Source: Prunus persica (Eukaryota; Streptophyta; Magnoliopsida; Rosales; Rosaceae). From it: a stretch of 64,000 bases of DNA. Below are positions 36,032 through 48,735 of this stretch, piece after piece. The position numbers were made by a program, and so were the translations under genes. The DNA lies in assembly GCF_000346465.2 (NCBI RefSeq), contig NC_034015.1, positions 13,995,507 through 14,059,506 of the forward strand, given 5' to 3'. The notes beneath the pieces were generated by a model. It saw nothing but the letters and a program-made list of their open reading frames with translations, was not told where the DNA came from and did no database searches. Positions within the stretch are counted from its first letter, which is position 1. Each line of letters starts with the position of its first letter.

Positions 36032-39000
36032 ATGGCTTCTTCAACTTCAGACGACGACTTCATCACCGTCGTATGCAGTAACCCCAACCGAATTCAAGCA
36101 AACACCACCAGCACCGATGTAGAGATTCTAATTTCAGTCACGAATATCCCAAGCTGGGATTTGCCATCAATTCTCTGTCACCAAACAGTCAAAGTTCAAG
36201 CCCATCGGAACAGGTGCGTGCTGGCTTATCATTTTCTCACTCTTTTTCCGTTTGTTTCCCGGGAAAATACAATGAGGGAGAATCAATTTCCATCTTTGCT
36301 TGCAGACTAATTCAACACTCATCGTATTTCAATGGCCTCCTAAGCGGGAGCTTCAGGTAATCAATTTCGATCACTTTCTTCTTGTGAAACTGAATTCAAC
36401 GAAGCCCGGAACTTGAAGTTGTGCTTTTTTCAATTTAGATTATGATTCTTCGAAGAAATGAACAAGTGTTATTTTTCTTGAATTTGGATATTATACCATC
36501 CCCTACATTTTTTTTCTAATCAATTTTGTTTAATTGCTTCTGGCTAAATTGTTGGGAACTTTTTGTAGTGAATCAGGCCTGGATTGTATAGCAATTGAGT
36601 GGAACCTGGAAGCATTTCTACACATTCTCAATTGTATATATGACTGCCCATTGGATGTAACATCTAATAATTTCCTCCCTCTTTATGAGGTAAATGAATT
36701 AACTTTACTATATGGTAATTCTGATCTAGTGTTCTTTTCTATTCTTCATTTACTTATTTGTTTAACTATTGGTTTGATCTTAAATAATTCAAACCTTTAG
36801 TCATTTAAAAAGAAAAATTGCATTTCTTTAACTTCTAGTTATAGAACGCATCTGCCTTTAAATCACATAAAATGTTTTACAAAGTTAATATTCCTTTGAC
36901 AATACTGTGTTAGGTTTTCAGGGTGCACTTTATTTTGGAGTGGAGATGCTTCTCATGAGATGCAAAACTTGGTTTTCTGAGGTAGTATCGGCGGAGGTGC
37001 CACCACAAGTACAATTGGATGATTTGATTTCTATTTGGAGCTTTGGTTTAGAGCATGGTGAGAATGATTAGAACAGCAATGTCTATGAAAGACTCATATT
37101 TAAAATTAGTGGTGTATAGTCTAATAGATTAAATTGGAATGGATTGCAGCCCGTGATTTTCTTCCAGAATTATGTGGGAGCTATCTTGCGAGAAATTTTG
37201 TATGTCCTCAACTTGTATTTATATTCTCTGCAGCCTTCTTGTGCCCAATTTTTCGTAGTAGTGACTTGTGCACAATCAGATTAATTGTTGAAAATAGAAT
37301 TATGCTTCAATATTAACTCACACATAGAGGCTAGTGGCGGGTTGTAGATTCCTATTGACTTGATATGGAGTAGAAAATTATGTTTTATTGTGAGGCACCA
37401 TTTTAGTTTATATTCCATATGATATCATTTTAGATTGTTTTGGTTGGGTTTTCTCTTGACTGCCAACGTTTGTGTTTAGTCATAATATTGCACTTGCAAG
37501 GTCTAAAAGAAAAAAGAGGGTTCTGTTAGAGATGGCTAGGAAATGAGAAGGATATAAGAGCTTAAGTGAGCCCAAGAGGGGGATGGGTAGAGGCAAAGAG
37601 AATTGACATGATTACTGAGGATGTAATGGAGGATATGATTTTAGCATAATGAAACACATCAAAGAGCACCATGACGTTGACCTAATAGTCTCCTGACCAC
37701 GTGGCACATGCGCACATGCACACACGGATTTGTGGCTACTAATCTTGGTTAAACTGAAAACAGATGCCTCCATATATTTCTTTACGATCAGGTTGTTGTT
37801 AATGGTTGAATAGGAGATTGTTATCAATTAAGTTGCATCAGATCCTAGGGACTCGTATACAGGCTTATGAATTCTGTGCTTTGTGCAATATTTGTTTTCA
37901 CTGTGCTCAACCTATTAACTACGTGAAGCTGACCGATTATTGTTTGGTTTTCCAGATGTGGGCCATATCTATGAATTGTTTTGTAGATATTCCATACGAC
38001 TTATTACTATCTTGCGTGAAGCACATGAATTTGACAGTAGACAGGTTACTTATCCTTGGACTGACCTAGTTAAATTTTCTGTAAGATATCTTGGCACACT
38101 GATATCTTAGACTCTTAGTGGTCTTTTGCAGTGAGATGCATCTTTCCAATGCACTTCTAGTTTGGATCGATGCTAACACAGAATGCATGGAAGGCTTGAG
38201 CAGAAATGAAGATGTCTGCACTGGCATTTTGAAACAGGTACAGATTGAAAATGTTCCAGTGTATACGTTGAGGACCAATAGAATATATATCCTGGGAAGG
38301 TGACTTGTTTACCTAGTATCTCATACTGCCATTATTATATTATAGTCCATGATCTTAAACCGTGAACATAACTCCGTACTAGTTTTACGAAAACACAGTC
38401 ATGTGAGGTATAACAAATTTGACAGCTGATTTTGTAGCCTGCATGTAATGTGTTTATTCACATGTTGAGTTGGGACATGCAATATTATAAAAGTTCATTA
38501 ATTGTGCTACCAAATTGATCCCTCATATTTTTGTAATTAAATATGTTGGGGATTTGTTCGGTAATGTGTGTGTCCATTATTTAGTTAATCATAAAAGTTA
38601 CCTCGTCTGTATTTGCACCTTGAACTTGTTTCTGTTTATTGTCTGTAAATTTGCTTTCTGGAGTTTATATGTTAGGTAAAAACCTAAGTAAATGATGATT
38701 TAGGTCGTTTCCAGTAGCATTAATTTTTTAATTTTATCTATTTATAAACCGAAAATCTGAAATAGTAATCTGGGTGATTCTATGTATGCCTTACCAGGAA
38801 TTATTTATTTGTCTAATATTTCTATTAATTGTTCTGTTATTGCTGTTAAACAGATCCGTTTAAGCCTTTTGCCGTTGTGGTTTGCTGCAGGTATGCTTAA
38901 TTTTCTGATGTTAGACATTGGGCATTAATACATACTCATTGCCTTTGTCCTATCCATTAATTACATAAACTGATTGGGTTATTTTTTCAGAGAAAAGAAG

Positions 39001-42000
39001 TTCTTGTCATTTTTCTAAGTTTGCTGATGAGAGCATTGATTCAATTTTCAGACTACTGAGAATTCCATCCACTGGCTCAGTAGATGCCTTAGGAGCTAGT
39101 CACTTGCATGATTTACGCATTCGGCTGACAAAATTTTCTAAGGTAGTCCTGTCACTATCTCTACAAGGACCTCAAAAGGCAATTTGGCAAAAGTTTTGAA
39201 CTTTTGTTTTGATTTTTTTAAGGAGGGTTCATGTGGCTGAAGATACATCATACAATGGAAAATAAATAAATAGCATTTTCGTGTTTTCGCAAAACCTACG
39301 TTCTGGAAGGGGGAATAACAAATAGGACTTGGTTTCTTTTGGCAAACAGTATTGGCAAATAGTTTCCCAATGTAGCATGCTTATCTCAGGGTCCTACTGC
39401 CCAGTGTTCATGATTGTATAACTCAAGTCTTTTCTCTTTGTGCAGAGAGTAAACCTTTCAAGTTGCTCACAGATAACGTCAGTGGTGCTACTTTTGTCTT
39501 TGCTTCCTTCTGCAAACAGTATCGACTACATACTAAGGGGTATTGGGCAGTCACCATTCAACCTTGAACGTCTCGACAGAGATCAATGTTCGGAAGTACT
39601 GAATTTGTTGCCGACTTTGTCTTTTGAAGCAGTACAAGAGGTGGATATTTCCAAGTGTCCAAGGTTGCATCTTCAATCTGCCATTGAGTGCTTCCGCAAA
39701 TCATTTCCATCTTTAAGAATACTGAAGGCAGCTTTTCTTTTGAAATTCAAGATAAGCACTTTGCGCAAACTGGTGCGGAAATGCCCTATGGTCTGTGAAG
39801 TTGACTTAACCACCGACACTAGTCCAATTATATCATCACAAGTGTCCGTTGTATCCTCAAGTCCAGCTATAACACCACAAATATCAAATTTGTCCTTAAA
39901 TGTTCGGGATATGACTTCTTTTTACAACTCTGGACTATCGATAGCAAAACTCACATTGGAGGGCCGAAATGATCTCTATGGTGAGATATTTTTCAATAAC
40001 TTTTCCAGACTTGCATTGAATAGAGTCATTAGTGCTTCATACCTCAAAAAGATAGTTTGGCATACACTCTGATGGGATTGGCAGTGTCACTGTCATTTGT
40101 TAAACTTTTGGACAAAGTTATGGGAAAATGTTCCATTCTATTGCATATAAGGCAAGAGTTCATTGTAAAAGTCCATAAAAGGGAATTTTTGGCATATCTA
40201 AAGCATGCTATTGATGACAGCATTCACTGATATATGACTGCTGCAATAGTAAATAGTATCTAAGTATTGGATTTCTTATTTTGAATATTTTTCGTTGACA
40301 TTTAACTAGCCAAGGAAAGGTTCAATATTGTGAATGCATAGTTGCACACACATGCAGCACATAATTGGGAGATACTTATTTTTCCTTTTTATGTTGTCGC
40401 CTGATTTTGCATCATTGGTTGGCCCACTAACTCTTCCTTATTATGCTTATTACAGATTCAGATCTCCAGTATATCTCCAGATTCTGTGTCTCCTTGCAAT
40501 ACGTAAACCTCAAGGGGTGTACTTCATTAACTGATGTTGGCATAGCAAGTCTTTTACGCAGATGTATTAAGCTACATTCTGTTTTAGTTTGTGATACCTC
40601 TTTCGGGATAAATTCAGTTTTAGCTCTTTGCTCTAGCTCCTCCAATCATATTGCTGTCGAACAAATTGAAAATGAGCTTTTGGATTCCCTGGCACTTAAT
40701 CTTCAAATACTTCATATGGGCAGCTGCAAGTGTGAGTGCCATTTCCCTTGTTTTCTTGTTTTCGAATTTTATGATTCGAAGACTTATTTTCATGAACATT
40801 CTCATTCTCCCCTACTTCGAAAATGATGCTAAAGGGCATGAATAAAGTAATAAACACATGTTTCCGTTTTGTGTTTCTTTTGACAGGCAGAAATGCTAGG
40901 GTTTTGTATAGGGCACCATTCATCTATATAGTTCACAGCAAAATATATGAATAGCTTCTCTACCTACTACTTTTACTTCCATATACAACAAACAAAACCT
41001 GAGAGACAAAGAGCTTTGAAATGTTGGAAGTACTTGGCATTTGCTTGACAAAAAATTAACTTAACTCACTTGCTATTCGTTACTTTAGGTTAGTAATATG
41101 CCCCTTTGCCTTTCTCTTTCTGATATCTGTTGTAATATGAAATATAATTTCTCACCATCGACCAGTTACACAATTTCTGTTCTCTGTGCTGAAAAGATTG
41201 CATTTAATGGTGATTTGACAAAAGTTAGACCTAAGAAGTTGATAAATGGTTGTGTAACAACTCCAGTCAGTTGAAATAATGGCTTCTAAGTGGCATGAAT
41301 TTCATTTTCTAATGGACCTAGGAATTTAAATGCCTAAAATTTCACCGGAACACTTGTATGATCACATTTTTTTTCCTCAGGTGTTGACGAAACATCTCTT
41401 CTAAAGCTTATGTCTCAAATGCAAAAGCTGAAGAGTCTTTGTTTAAGTGATACTCGCCTTTCTGATGGTGCTTTATATAGTTTCAGAGGTTCTTCTTTGG
41501 AGATGCTTGATATTTCTAATACTATGGTGAGTCATCAAATTTATCGGAACCTAGTCCTCCACCCCTACATATTTCATCAAATTTATTAGTTTCATGGCTA
41601 TGTTCCTTTAATGGGTAAATTAAACCTACAACTATAATCTGTATGCCCCTAAGGGTTCTTATGCATCTATCAAGTCAATTGGCCTTGCACATAATCCTTG
41701 TGAGTAATAAGATAGACAACACACTCCTTCTTGCATCTCTTGTTGATAAACTTTATATCATTGGAGAATCAACAGAAGGATTTTCATATAGTAATACTTT
41801 TAAATCCAATGAATTTCTTTATGGGTATAAGACATCGAGTTTGGATGACACAGCTGACTAAACAAAAACAGGCAATCATCTATGTCCCTATTGTCGTTGC
41901 AACTCTGGTAATTATTGGCTTGTAAATTTCAGGTTTCAAATGCTGCTGTAGCTTATCTTGTCGGTGGAAATCCAGGTTTAAAGTGTCTGAAAGCAAGGGG

Positions 42001-44352
42001 CTGTAGGAATTTATCTCAACAGGAAAGTGATCCTCAAAAGAGAGAATTTTCTTTCTCCTATTCTTGCAGAGAACTGCATAATGAAATAGGAAGAGCTTGC
42101 ATGTTGGAAGAAATTGCACTTGGATGGGGATTTTCTTACTCCTCTTTGGAAGCTCTGAAACCTGCAATCACATCACTGAGGAAAATAACTGTGGGCTTAG
42201 GTGGATTGTTAGGTGAAGATGGACTGAGAAAACTACCAACTATTTGTCCTATGCTAGAGTTGATTATTCTTTATTTTCAGGTATTCGTGATAGTGGATTT
42301 GGAGATAATCGTAGGTGATAACTGTGACTTCCCCTGTGGTTTATTCTGTTATACATCCATGAGCTGTGACATCATTAGCTGTGACATCAGGAATATAGAA
42401 TGCTCATATGATCTTGATTTTGGGATAATTATTTTTGAAGTTTGAATTTTGCAAGAGATACACTTACCCTATAGATCTTGATGAACTTTGTACTTTAGCG
42501 GGCTCTTCGTTATGACCTATTGGGATATCTTCTAGTGAGACTAGTTATATTCAGACCCTATTTGTGGATTTACTTCAGAGTCTTATCAGATAAGATCTTA
42601 TATGATCCGATCAGTATGTGTTAACTGTTGTCTCGTTGGGTATATGCATGTTGGTCATTCTAGAATTCACTGAATTAGAATTCTGTCTCTTCTTCTTTTA
42701 ATTTCAAAAATATATGTTTCTCTTGCATCAAAATATACACAAGAATATAAAATACTGTCATTTGTAAAATGATTTCAGTTCTTTTACAGGTAATATCTGA
42801 TAGAACCATTATGAACATTATGGCAAACCTGAAGAAGTTGGTAGTTTTGGCTTTCTGTCACTGTCTTGGTGATATATCTATTTTAAGCTTTAAATTTCCT
42901 ATGCCTAACCTGAGGAAATTAAAGCTTCAGCGGGTGACCCCTTGGATGACCAACAATGATTTGTTTATTCTTACTCAAAGCTGTGCAAATCTTGTTGAGC
43001 TTTCGCTGCTAGGGTGTACGCTTCTGGATTCAGGTTAGGAGTTATTTATTTCAAAGGGTATCATTTGAGCCTAGCATGTAGACATTTCCTTAGTCATATC
43101 TAAGTCATGATCCAATTTCTCAATAACAAGGAGCCCTTGTTCTTGGTTTCTTTCTAGCATGTTACGGGGATTTCCTTTCCTTGTCTTATCTGTGTGTTGG
43201 TGTACCTCTAGATCAATTGATAATAGTAGCTACTTTTATTTTTTCGAGGAACCGGAAGATAATTGATATGCCATTGACCTTGCTGTTCTGTCTTGTTTGC
43301 AGAGTCTCAACAAATAATTTCTCAAGGATGGCCAGGCTTGGTGTCTATCCATCTTGAGGTTTGCCATTTTCAATTTTCTAAGGGCTGGTTATGAGAGTTT
43401 TGTTGGTTCTTCCGTACGTTTTATGATAATAAGTGGAAGCATGACTAGCATGGTTTTGCTATATAAAGATGTATTCTTCATCTTCTTTCTCTGGCTGTAT
43501 GAAGAAATTGTAAAGATCTACATATTAATATTATTCTTGTTCTTGTATGTGTCAACGATTGGTTTCATTTGACGCATAAATATCAGTGTGGTATGTATGT
43601 TTACAAATGTGATCGGTTTTGATGTTTAGGAGTGTGGACGAGTAACAACAATGGGGGTTTCTTCTCTTCTCGACTGTAAAGCTCTTGAAGATCTCTTGCT
43701 GCGTCATAATGTGAGATTTTAATGACTCTCCTTTTAATGACAATAGTTAATACCTTAATGTTATGCCGCCACTACTTATATTGCAGTTGGAACATCATAT
43801 ACCTTCCACTACTTATATGTTGATCCATATTATACAGGGTCCTGGGTTGCAGAGAAGCTTTATTTTTGATGCCGCTTCGAAGGTAATAGTAATACCACTG
43901 TTCTTGTTTTCAGGTGTATTCAACTTCATGAATCAAGTTTAACGGGTAATAAGTTAATAACGACTGTGCGCCTTACATGTTGAATGCAGTTGCCAATGCT
44001 TAGGAAAGTGTCGCTAGACTTTTGTGATGCAGCTGAAGGTGATTTTGACATTCCAAATGTAAGTTAAGAAAAATCTCCCTTGCACACATTATGACCGATT
44101 ATGACCGATTTTTGCTAGGTGTTTGTTTCGAAACAACCGAAAGGGTTAAGATGGCCTAATCCATTTTGTTTGGTACAGTATGGAGATAGGCATTTCTTAA
44201 GTACTCTCAAGATCGCGAAATGCAAGCTTCAGAAGGGCCTCAAGGTTTCATTTGTCAAGGCTCCTAGGAGGCGGCAAGTCCACAAAGAAACACTTGTACT
44301 GGTATGGAACAGCAGCACTGTCACTAGAACAGTGGTGAAGGAAAGACTCTAG
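36032..44352 (+). CDS. FBL11: BTB/POZ and leucine-rich-repeat protein FBL11
   Basis: Nineteen exons join in frame to 965 aa: 36032-36213, 36306-36356, 36569-36689, 36922-37057, 37150-37199, 37956-38044, 38132-38237, 38854-38890, 38991-39142, 39446-39980, 40456-40731, 41381-41526, 41933-42280, 42790-43033, 43303-43358, 43630-43710, 43838-43882, 43990-44058, 44179-44352. Residues about 25-140 form a BTB domain (VQAHRNRLIQHSSYFNGLLS, then YFGVEMLLMRCKTWF). A BACK-like helical region follows, and from about residue 310 there are many AMN1/F-box-type LRRs (LQYVNLKGCTSLTDVGI, LSDTRLSDGALYSF, LKCLKARGCRNLS). BTB proteins usually serve as CUL3 substrate adaptors, so a ubiquitin-ligase role is inferred; despite the name I see no F-box. 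Arabidopsis FBL11 is about 940 aa. Adjacency to KIPK and ABCG34 supports the assignment. Confidence 0.9.
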
Positions 44353-44720
44353 TGAACAAAATGTGGTGGTGATGATGAACATGATAGATTTCTTCTGTAA
44401 AATATACACGTAGATGCGTTATGACCCAATAATTCAATCAAATTATCAGCTTGAGCAGCACAAATAACCGAGCCAACTTCATTCCATTAATTAATAGTTC
44501 GATCAAGCAGCAAATCTAGTCAACCACCAACTTTCATAGTGCAAAATTTGCTAAAAATACACATAACCCGAAACCCAAAATAGTCCTACTTTTTAGAAAT
44601 AGTCGAGTTCAACAAACTAACAAGTAGTGATACTTCTCTTTACAATATTGAAATATGTCTCAAGTGAATTTTACTCTCCTGTTAATCAACAAAATAATCG
44701 ATAATTGAGTAGATTTAGAT
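44353..44720. other. FBL11 3' flank
   Basis: AT-rich 3' untranslated and spacer DNA; no gene seen. Confidence 0.5.
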
Positions 44721-44783
44721 TGGGCTTTCAAATTTCAATCAGAATGTTGGGCCGTGAATGACATGTCGTCTACGGGTTGGGCT
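44721..44783 (+). promoter_or_regulatory. Site II (TGGGCY) cluster of the BUD31 promoter
   Basis: TGGGCT at 44721-44726, TGGGCC at 44748-44753 and TGGGCT at 44778-44783, with TGGGTT shortly after, precede the CT-rich leader exon that ends at 44990. Clusters of TGGGCY are typical of plant housekeeping genes and bind TCP factors. Function inferred. Confidence 0.55.
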
Positions 44784-44990
44784 TCATGGATTGACCTTTT
44801 TGGATTGGGTTTTCTATTTTTGTTTTTTTCTTCTTTTGGTCGGAGAAGGATTTCTATTTGAAATAAAAGAAAATTAACGGAAATAAAGTTAGGCAAATTC
44901 TCTAGTCTAGGGCCTCTTTCCTTCTGCTCAGCCTGCCTCAGCTCCCGCCACAACGCCATCGTCTCCACAGCCTTCTCTTCTCTCCGTCAG

Positions 44991-45414
44991 GTACGTAACA
45001 CAACTGTTGCGAAATAAAATTATGTGAGTTTGTGCTTGTGATTTCGAGATTTTTCTCTTTTAGGTTGTTTCAATTTCTAAAGTATATGAATTTTTCTGAA
45101 TTTAAAATAATGGTTTAGGATTTAGGGTTTGGATTATTGATCTGTGGCCACGAGAGCACTTTCTGCGCAACCTTTTTTTTTTTTCCGCTTAGGTACTTTG
45201 GCAGTCTTCCTGGGTTTTATTTCTCTTGTGAGATTTTGGGTTTTGCCTTTACTTTTTTTTTTTTTTTTTTTTTCCTTTTTTTTTTCCTGCCATGAAAGCT
45301 AGTTATTTTTACACAACTGCTATTCAGAGTCGTGGCATCTTGTTTTCAACAATGGGAATTTTTCTTTTATTCCTGCATCTTTTGATATACTTACCCTTCC
45401 ACTATGATTGATGG

Positions 45415-45455
<41 letters not shown>

Positions 45456-45736
45456 CACATTACTCCACTTGGGCTGATTTATATATATGGTAATTGTTGG
45501 GTATTTGAGTTTGTGTGATTCTGTATATAATGAATAGATATGAAAGAAATACAGATTGTGGCATATACCGTCTTATATGTTGTGGAACTTGCAAATGATT
45601 GATTGTTCTTTTTGCATGATGTCATTGAGGAAAATGTATTTCTACTAACTGGTGGGAAAGATGTGCTGCTTAAATGTGGAAGGCGCCTTTGGAATTTATA
45701 CACTATTAATTCATCATATTTTTCCACTGATGACAG
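44991..45736 (+). other. Intron in the BUD31 5' leader
   Basis: Donor ccgtcag-GTACGTAA at 44991 and acceptor tgatgacAG at 45736, seven bases before the start codon. The intron holds a long T-run (about 45250-45290) and an (AT)n microsatellite (about 45418-45453). Confidence 0.65.
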
Positions 45737-45743
45737 GTAGAAA

Positions 45744-46785
45744 ATGCCTAAGGTGAAGACCAACCGAGTCAAATACCCAGAAGGTTGGGAACTGATTGAG
45801 CCAACTATTCGCGAGCTACAAGCGAAGATGAGAGAAGGTATAAATCTTCCATGTTTTTATTACATTGTCCACTGAATTCGAAAAATTAATATGTTTAAGA
45901 ACACAAAAGGATACTAAAACGTATATTCCCTTTATCTTTTGGACAGCTGAGAATGATACTCATGATGGTAAGAGGAAATGTGAGACCTTGTGGCCGATCT
46001 TCAAAATAGCACATCAAAAGAGCCGCTACATTTTTGACCTGTACCATCGGAGAAATGAGATATCCAAGGAGTTGTACGAGTTCTGTCTGGACCAAGGCTA
46101 TGCTGACCGCAATCTAATTGCAAAATGGAAAAAGGTTCGTCTCAGAATCTCTAATATCTTCATCTGCTGCTTGTTTTTATATATTTTATTGTAGTTTATT
46201 TAAATTTGGTTTATTTGTGTATGAAGCTTACTGCATGATACATCAAACTTGGAAATAAGTTGCCTGGTTTTTGTTTGTTGGATTTTACTTTATATCATGA
46301 AAAACATTTAAATAAGGTTGAAAGAACATAAGCATGAATGTTTAAGATACGAAAATTGGAGTAAACATAGCCTTGTTGGAAAATTAGCAAATGCAAGGGA
46401 AATACTGATTGAGTTGATTATGACATTCTCATGCTACATGTATTGGAATCACATTCTTAATTGCAGGATGTAACTTGTATGTAAAACTATTGGATAACAG
46501 TGACTGTATATTGAATATATAAGGAAAATATTGCAAGCTCGGGTACCTTGTGTCTTTTTATTAAATCTATTATATTATAACTCAAATCTAATCACGTATG
46601 ATGACATATGGTTTGTGTTTGAAATGCAGCCTGGTTATGAACGCCTCTGCTGTTTAAGATGCATGCAGCCTCGCGATCATAACTTTGCCACAACATGCGT
46701 GTGTCGTGTGCCCAAGCATCTGAGGGAGGAGAAGGTTATAGAGTGTGTGCATTGTGGCTGTAAGGGTTGTGCCAGTGGGGATTGA
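45744..46785 (+). CDS. BUD31: BUD31/G10 splicing factor homologue
   Basis: Three exons (45744-45837, 45947-46134, 46630-46785) encode 145 aa, the exact size of plant G10 proteins. The N-terminus [20 protein letters not shown] and the core ([20 protein letters not shown], then [20 protein letters not shown]) are highly conserved. The C-terminus is Cys-rich ([20 protein letters not shown], then CVCRVPKH and [14 protein letters not shown]), the zinc-cluster region. BUD31 is a core component of activated spliceosomes (Prp19/NTC-related) in yeast, human and plants. Start and all splice sites fit consensus. Nothing is odd except the leader intron. Confidence 0.97.
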
Positions 46786-46986
46786 TTAGCGTGTTCTTCT
46801 TCAAATGTAATATTAGATGGATCTTTGTAATATTAAGCTAATCTTAATTTTCTTGAATCTGAGCCCTTTGCAAATGATATTAGTAATTTAGTAGTATGTT
46901 TCTCTTGTTGTGAACCACGGTTGTGATATTCAACTAACTGCAACTTGAAAGCTGAAAGAAATCAGTACCTTGGAACTTCCAAGTGT

Positions 46987-47157
46987 GCTATGGATGAGTT
47001 TAAATGTTCCTTGCAAGGCTTTTGTTTTGTTTCCGAAAATTTGTCTTGATGAATGATTCTAATTGCATGATTCAAGTTCGCTATGGATGAGTTTAAATAT
47101 TCCTTGCAATGCTTTTGTTTCTGAAAATTGGTCTTGATGAATGATTCTGATTGCATG
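46987..47157 (+). repeat. Tandem duplication, ~93-bp unit, two copies
   Basis: Copies start at 46987 and 47080 with gctatggatgagtttaaat; both contain ttccttgcaa, cttttgttt and tcttgatgaatgattct. Copies differ by several substitutions and a short indel. Confidence 0.85.
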
Positions 47158-48038
47158 TGGAGCATATTTTCTTTCATAAAGAATGACAGATACCTAAAAT
47201 CTGCTTTAGGAAACTTCTCAACAGTATACATAAGAAAATCTCACTGGATGCTTATCGTCTGTAGCATTGAAATGCGGCTCTCACTAAAACGTTGGGCTTT
47301 TACAATTCGACTTTTCCTTGTTCCGCACAAAGAAAAAGAGGGAACAAAGAAGCCATGGCCGACCCTACAAAATGTAAACATGACTACCTAAACCCATAGT
47401 TTTAGTGCAAACTGACCAAGAATAGTTTGAGAGCATAAATCCGACAAGAGCTAGTTGATGAATCTGAATCCGAAGACTAAAACCGAACACTTTTCCGCTA
47501 AGATACCATTACCTGGTGTAACTAATAGTATAAACATATTGTCCACTTATATTACAATATATGAATTAATAACACCATCTAGCGGCATTCCAGTATATCA
47601 TACAATAATTTCTCCCGTGACTTTTGTTGTTTTACAGGTCGGCATCACACTTCGGCTTGTGTGATTACTGTTTTTAATCATGATTGGAGTCGTCAACTTC
47701 CCAGGACCCAGTGTGTTTCTTCCTTTCATTTTATTTTTCTTCGTTTAATAATAATGAACTTCACTTCTACTACACTCTTTTAGACTTTATTATTACAAGC
47801 TTGGTCGAATAATGACAATCATTCTCAGTTTCATTTGGGTTGTATATATCTCTATCCTCTCGCACAGACCAATTTTAGCATCTATAACCTTTGCCTACAA
47901 TTTGTACGTAAAGGGAAGAGCATGGTTTATTCAGTGATAAAATAAAAAAAGAAGACTAAACAAGTTTCACAACAAGAAAAATGGAAAAAGAACCTCTATA
48001 TTTCTGAAAATAGAAAAAGGTTAGATTTGAAGGAACTT

Positions 48039-48041
<3 letters not shown>

Positions 48042-48095
<54 letters not shown>
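48042..48095. repeat. (GA)n microsatellite, ~54 bp
   Basis: Uninterrupted GA run, the longest simple repeat in the window. The 62-codon frame through it is an artefact of the repeat. Confidence 0.97.
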
Positions 48096-48098
<3 letters not shown>

Positions 48099-48614
48099 GT
48101 TGCAATGAAAAAGCTTCATGCCACTTTAATGGTTTGTTGTAGTTTCTTCTTTTGTCTTTCTTTTCTTTTCTTTTATCAAATATGGCAAAAGAATATTCAA
48201 CAATGCAGGAAATGAAATTTCAAAAGAAAGAGAGGATCGCAAAAAGCATCACATTGCTTGCCAATGAAAATGACCTAATAAAAGCAATCAGATAATACAC
48301 ACACCTTGGACCCTGCTGGATTGAAAAAGAGTAAAAATGAGCACCCTTTTTAATATGGCTTTGAATTCATATTTAAAAAAAAATGGTTTTGGTGATGTTG
48401 GGTTTGGTTTGGGTTAGTTTAGAATTTAAAAACTGTCCTCGCTCCCGCGGACATTAACTAGAAGTGAATACACTTGCTTGCGGAATGTAGTCCAAAATAG
48501 GGCAACAAAGAATCTTCTTAACCCAAATTTCCCAATATCATATCAAACAACACATAGCTATTACAAATTAATTACAAACTAATTAACATGATTAAGCCCA
48601 TGATTAACAAGCAT

Positions 48615-48735
48615 ATATGGGCTTAGCCAAGTTGACTAGAGCGTATGTGCTCTCCACTTTGCACCCAAGTTCGAATCCACCTCTCGGTAGTGTAGATTAA
48701 ATTTAAGTAGAATATCACTTGTATATAAAAAATTA
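48615..48735 (+). mobile_element. SINE-like relic with tRNA B-box
   Basis: Contains agccaagttgactagagcg (A-box-like) and acccaagttcgaatccacc (B-box-like, near 48663-48681) at tRNA spacing, then an A/T-rich tail ending in repeated aaaaattaaaaatt. This suits a tRNA-derived SINE rather than a tRNA gene. Confidence 0.45.

Noticed and set aside
47455..47664. 69-codon plus-strand frame
   Set aside because: AT-rich intergenic DNA, no motif, no splice context; similar frames occur throughout the gap.
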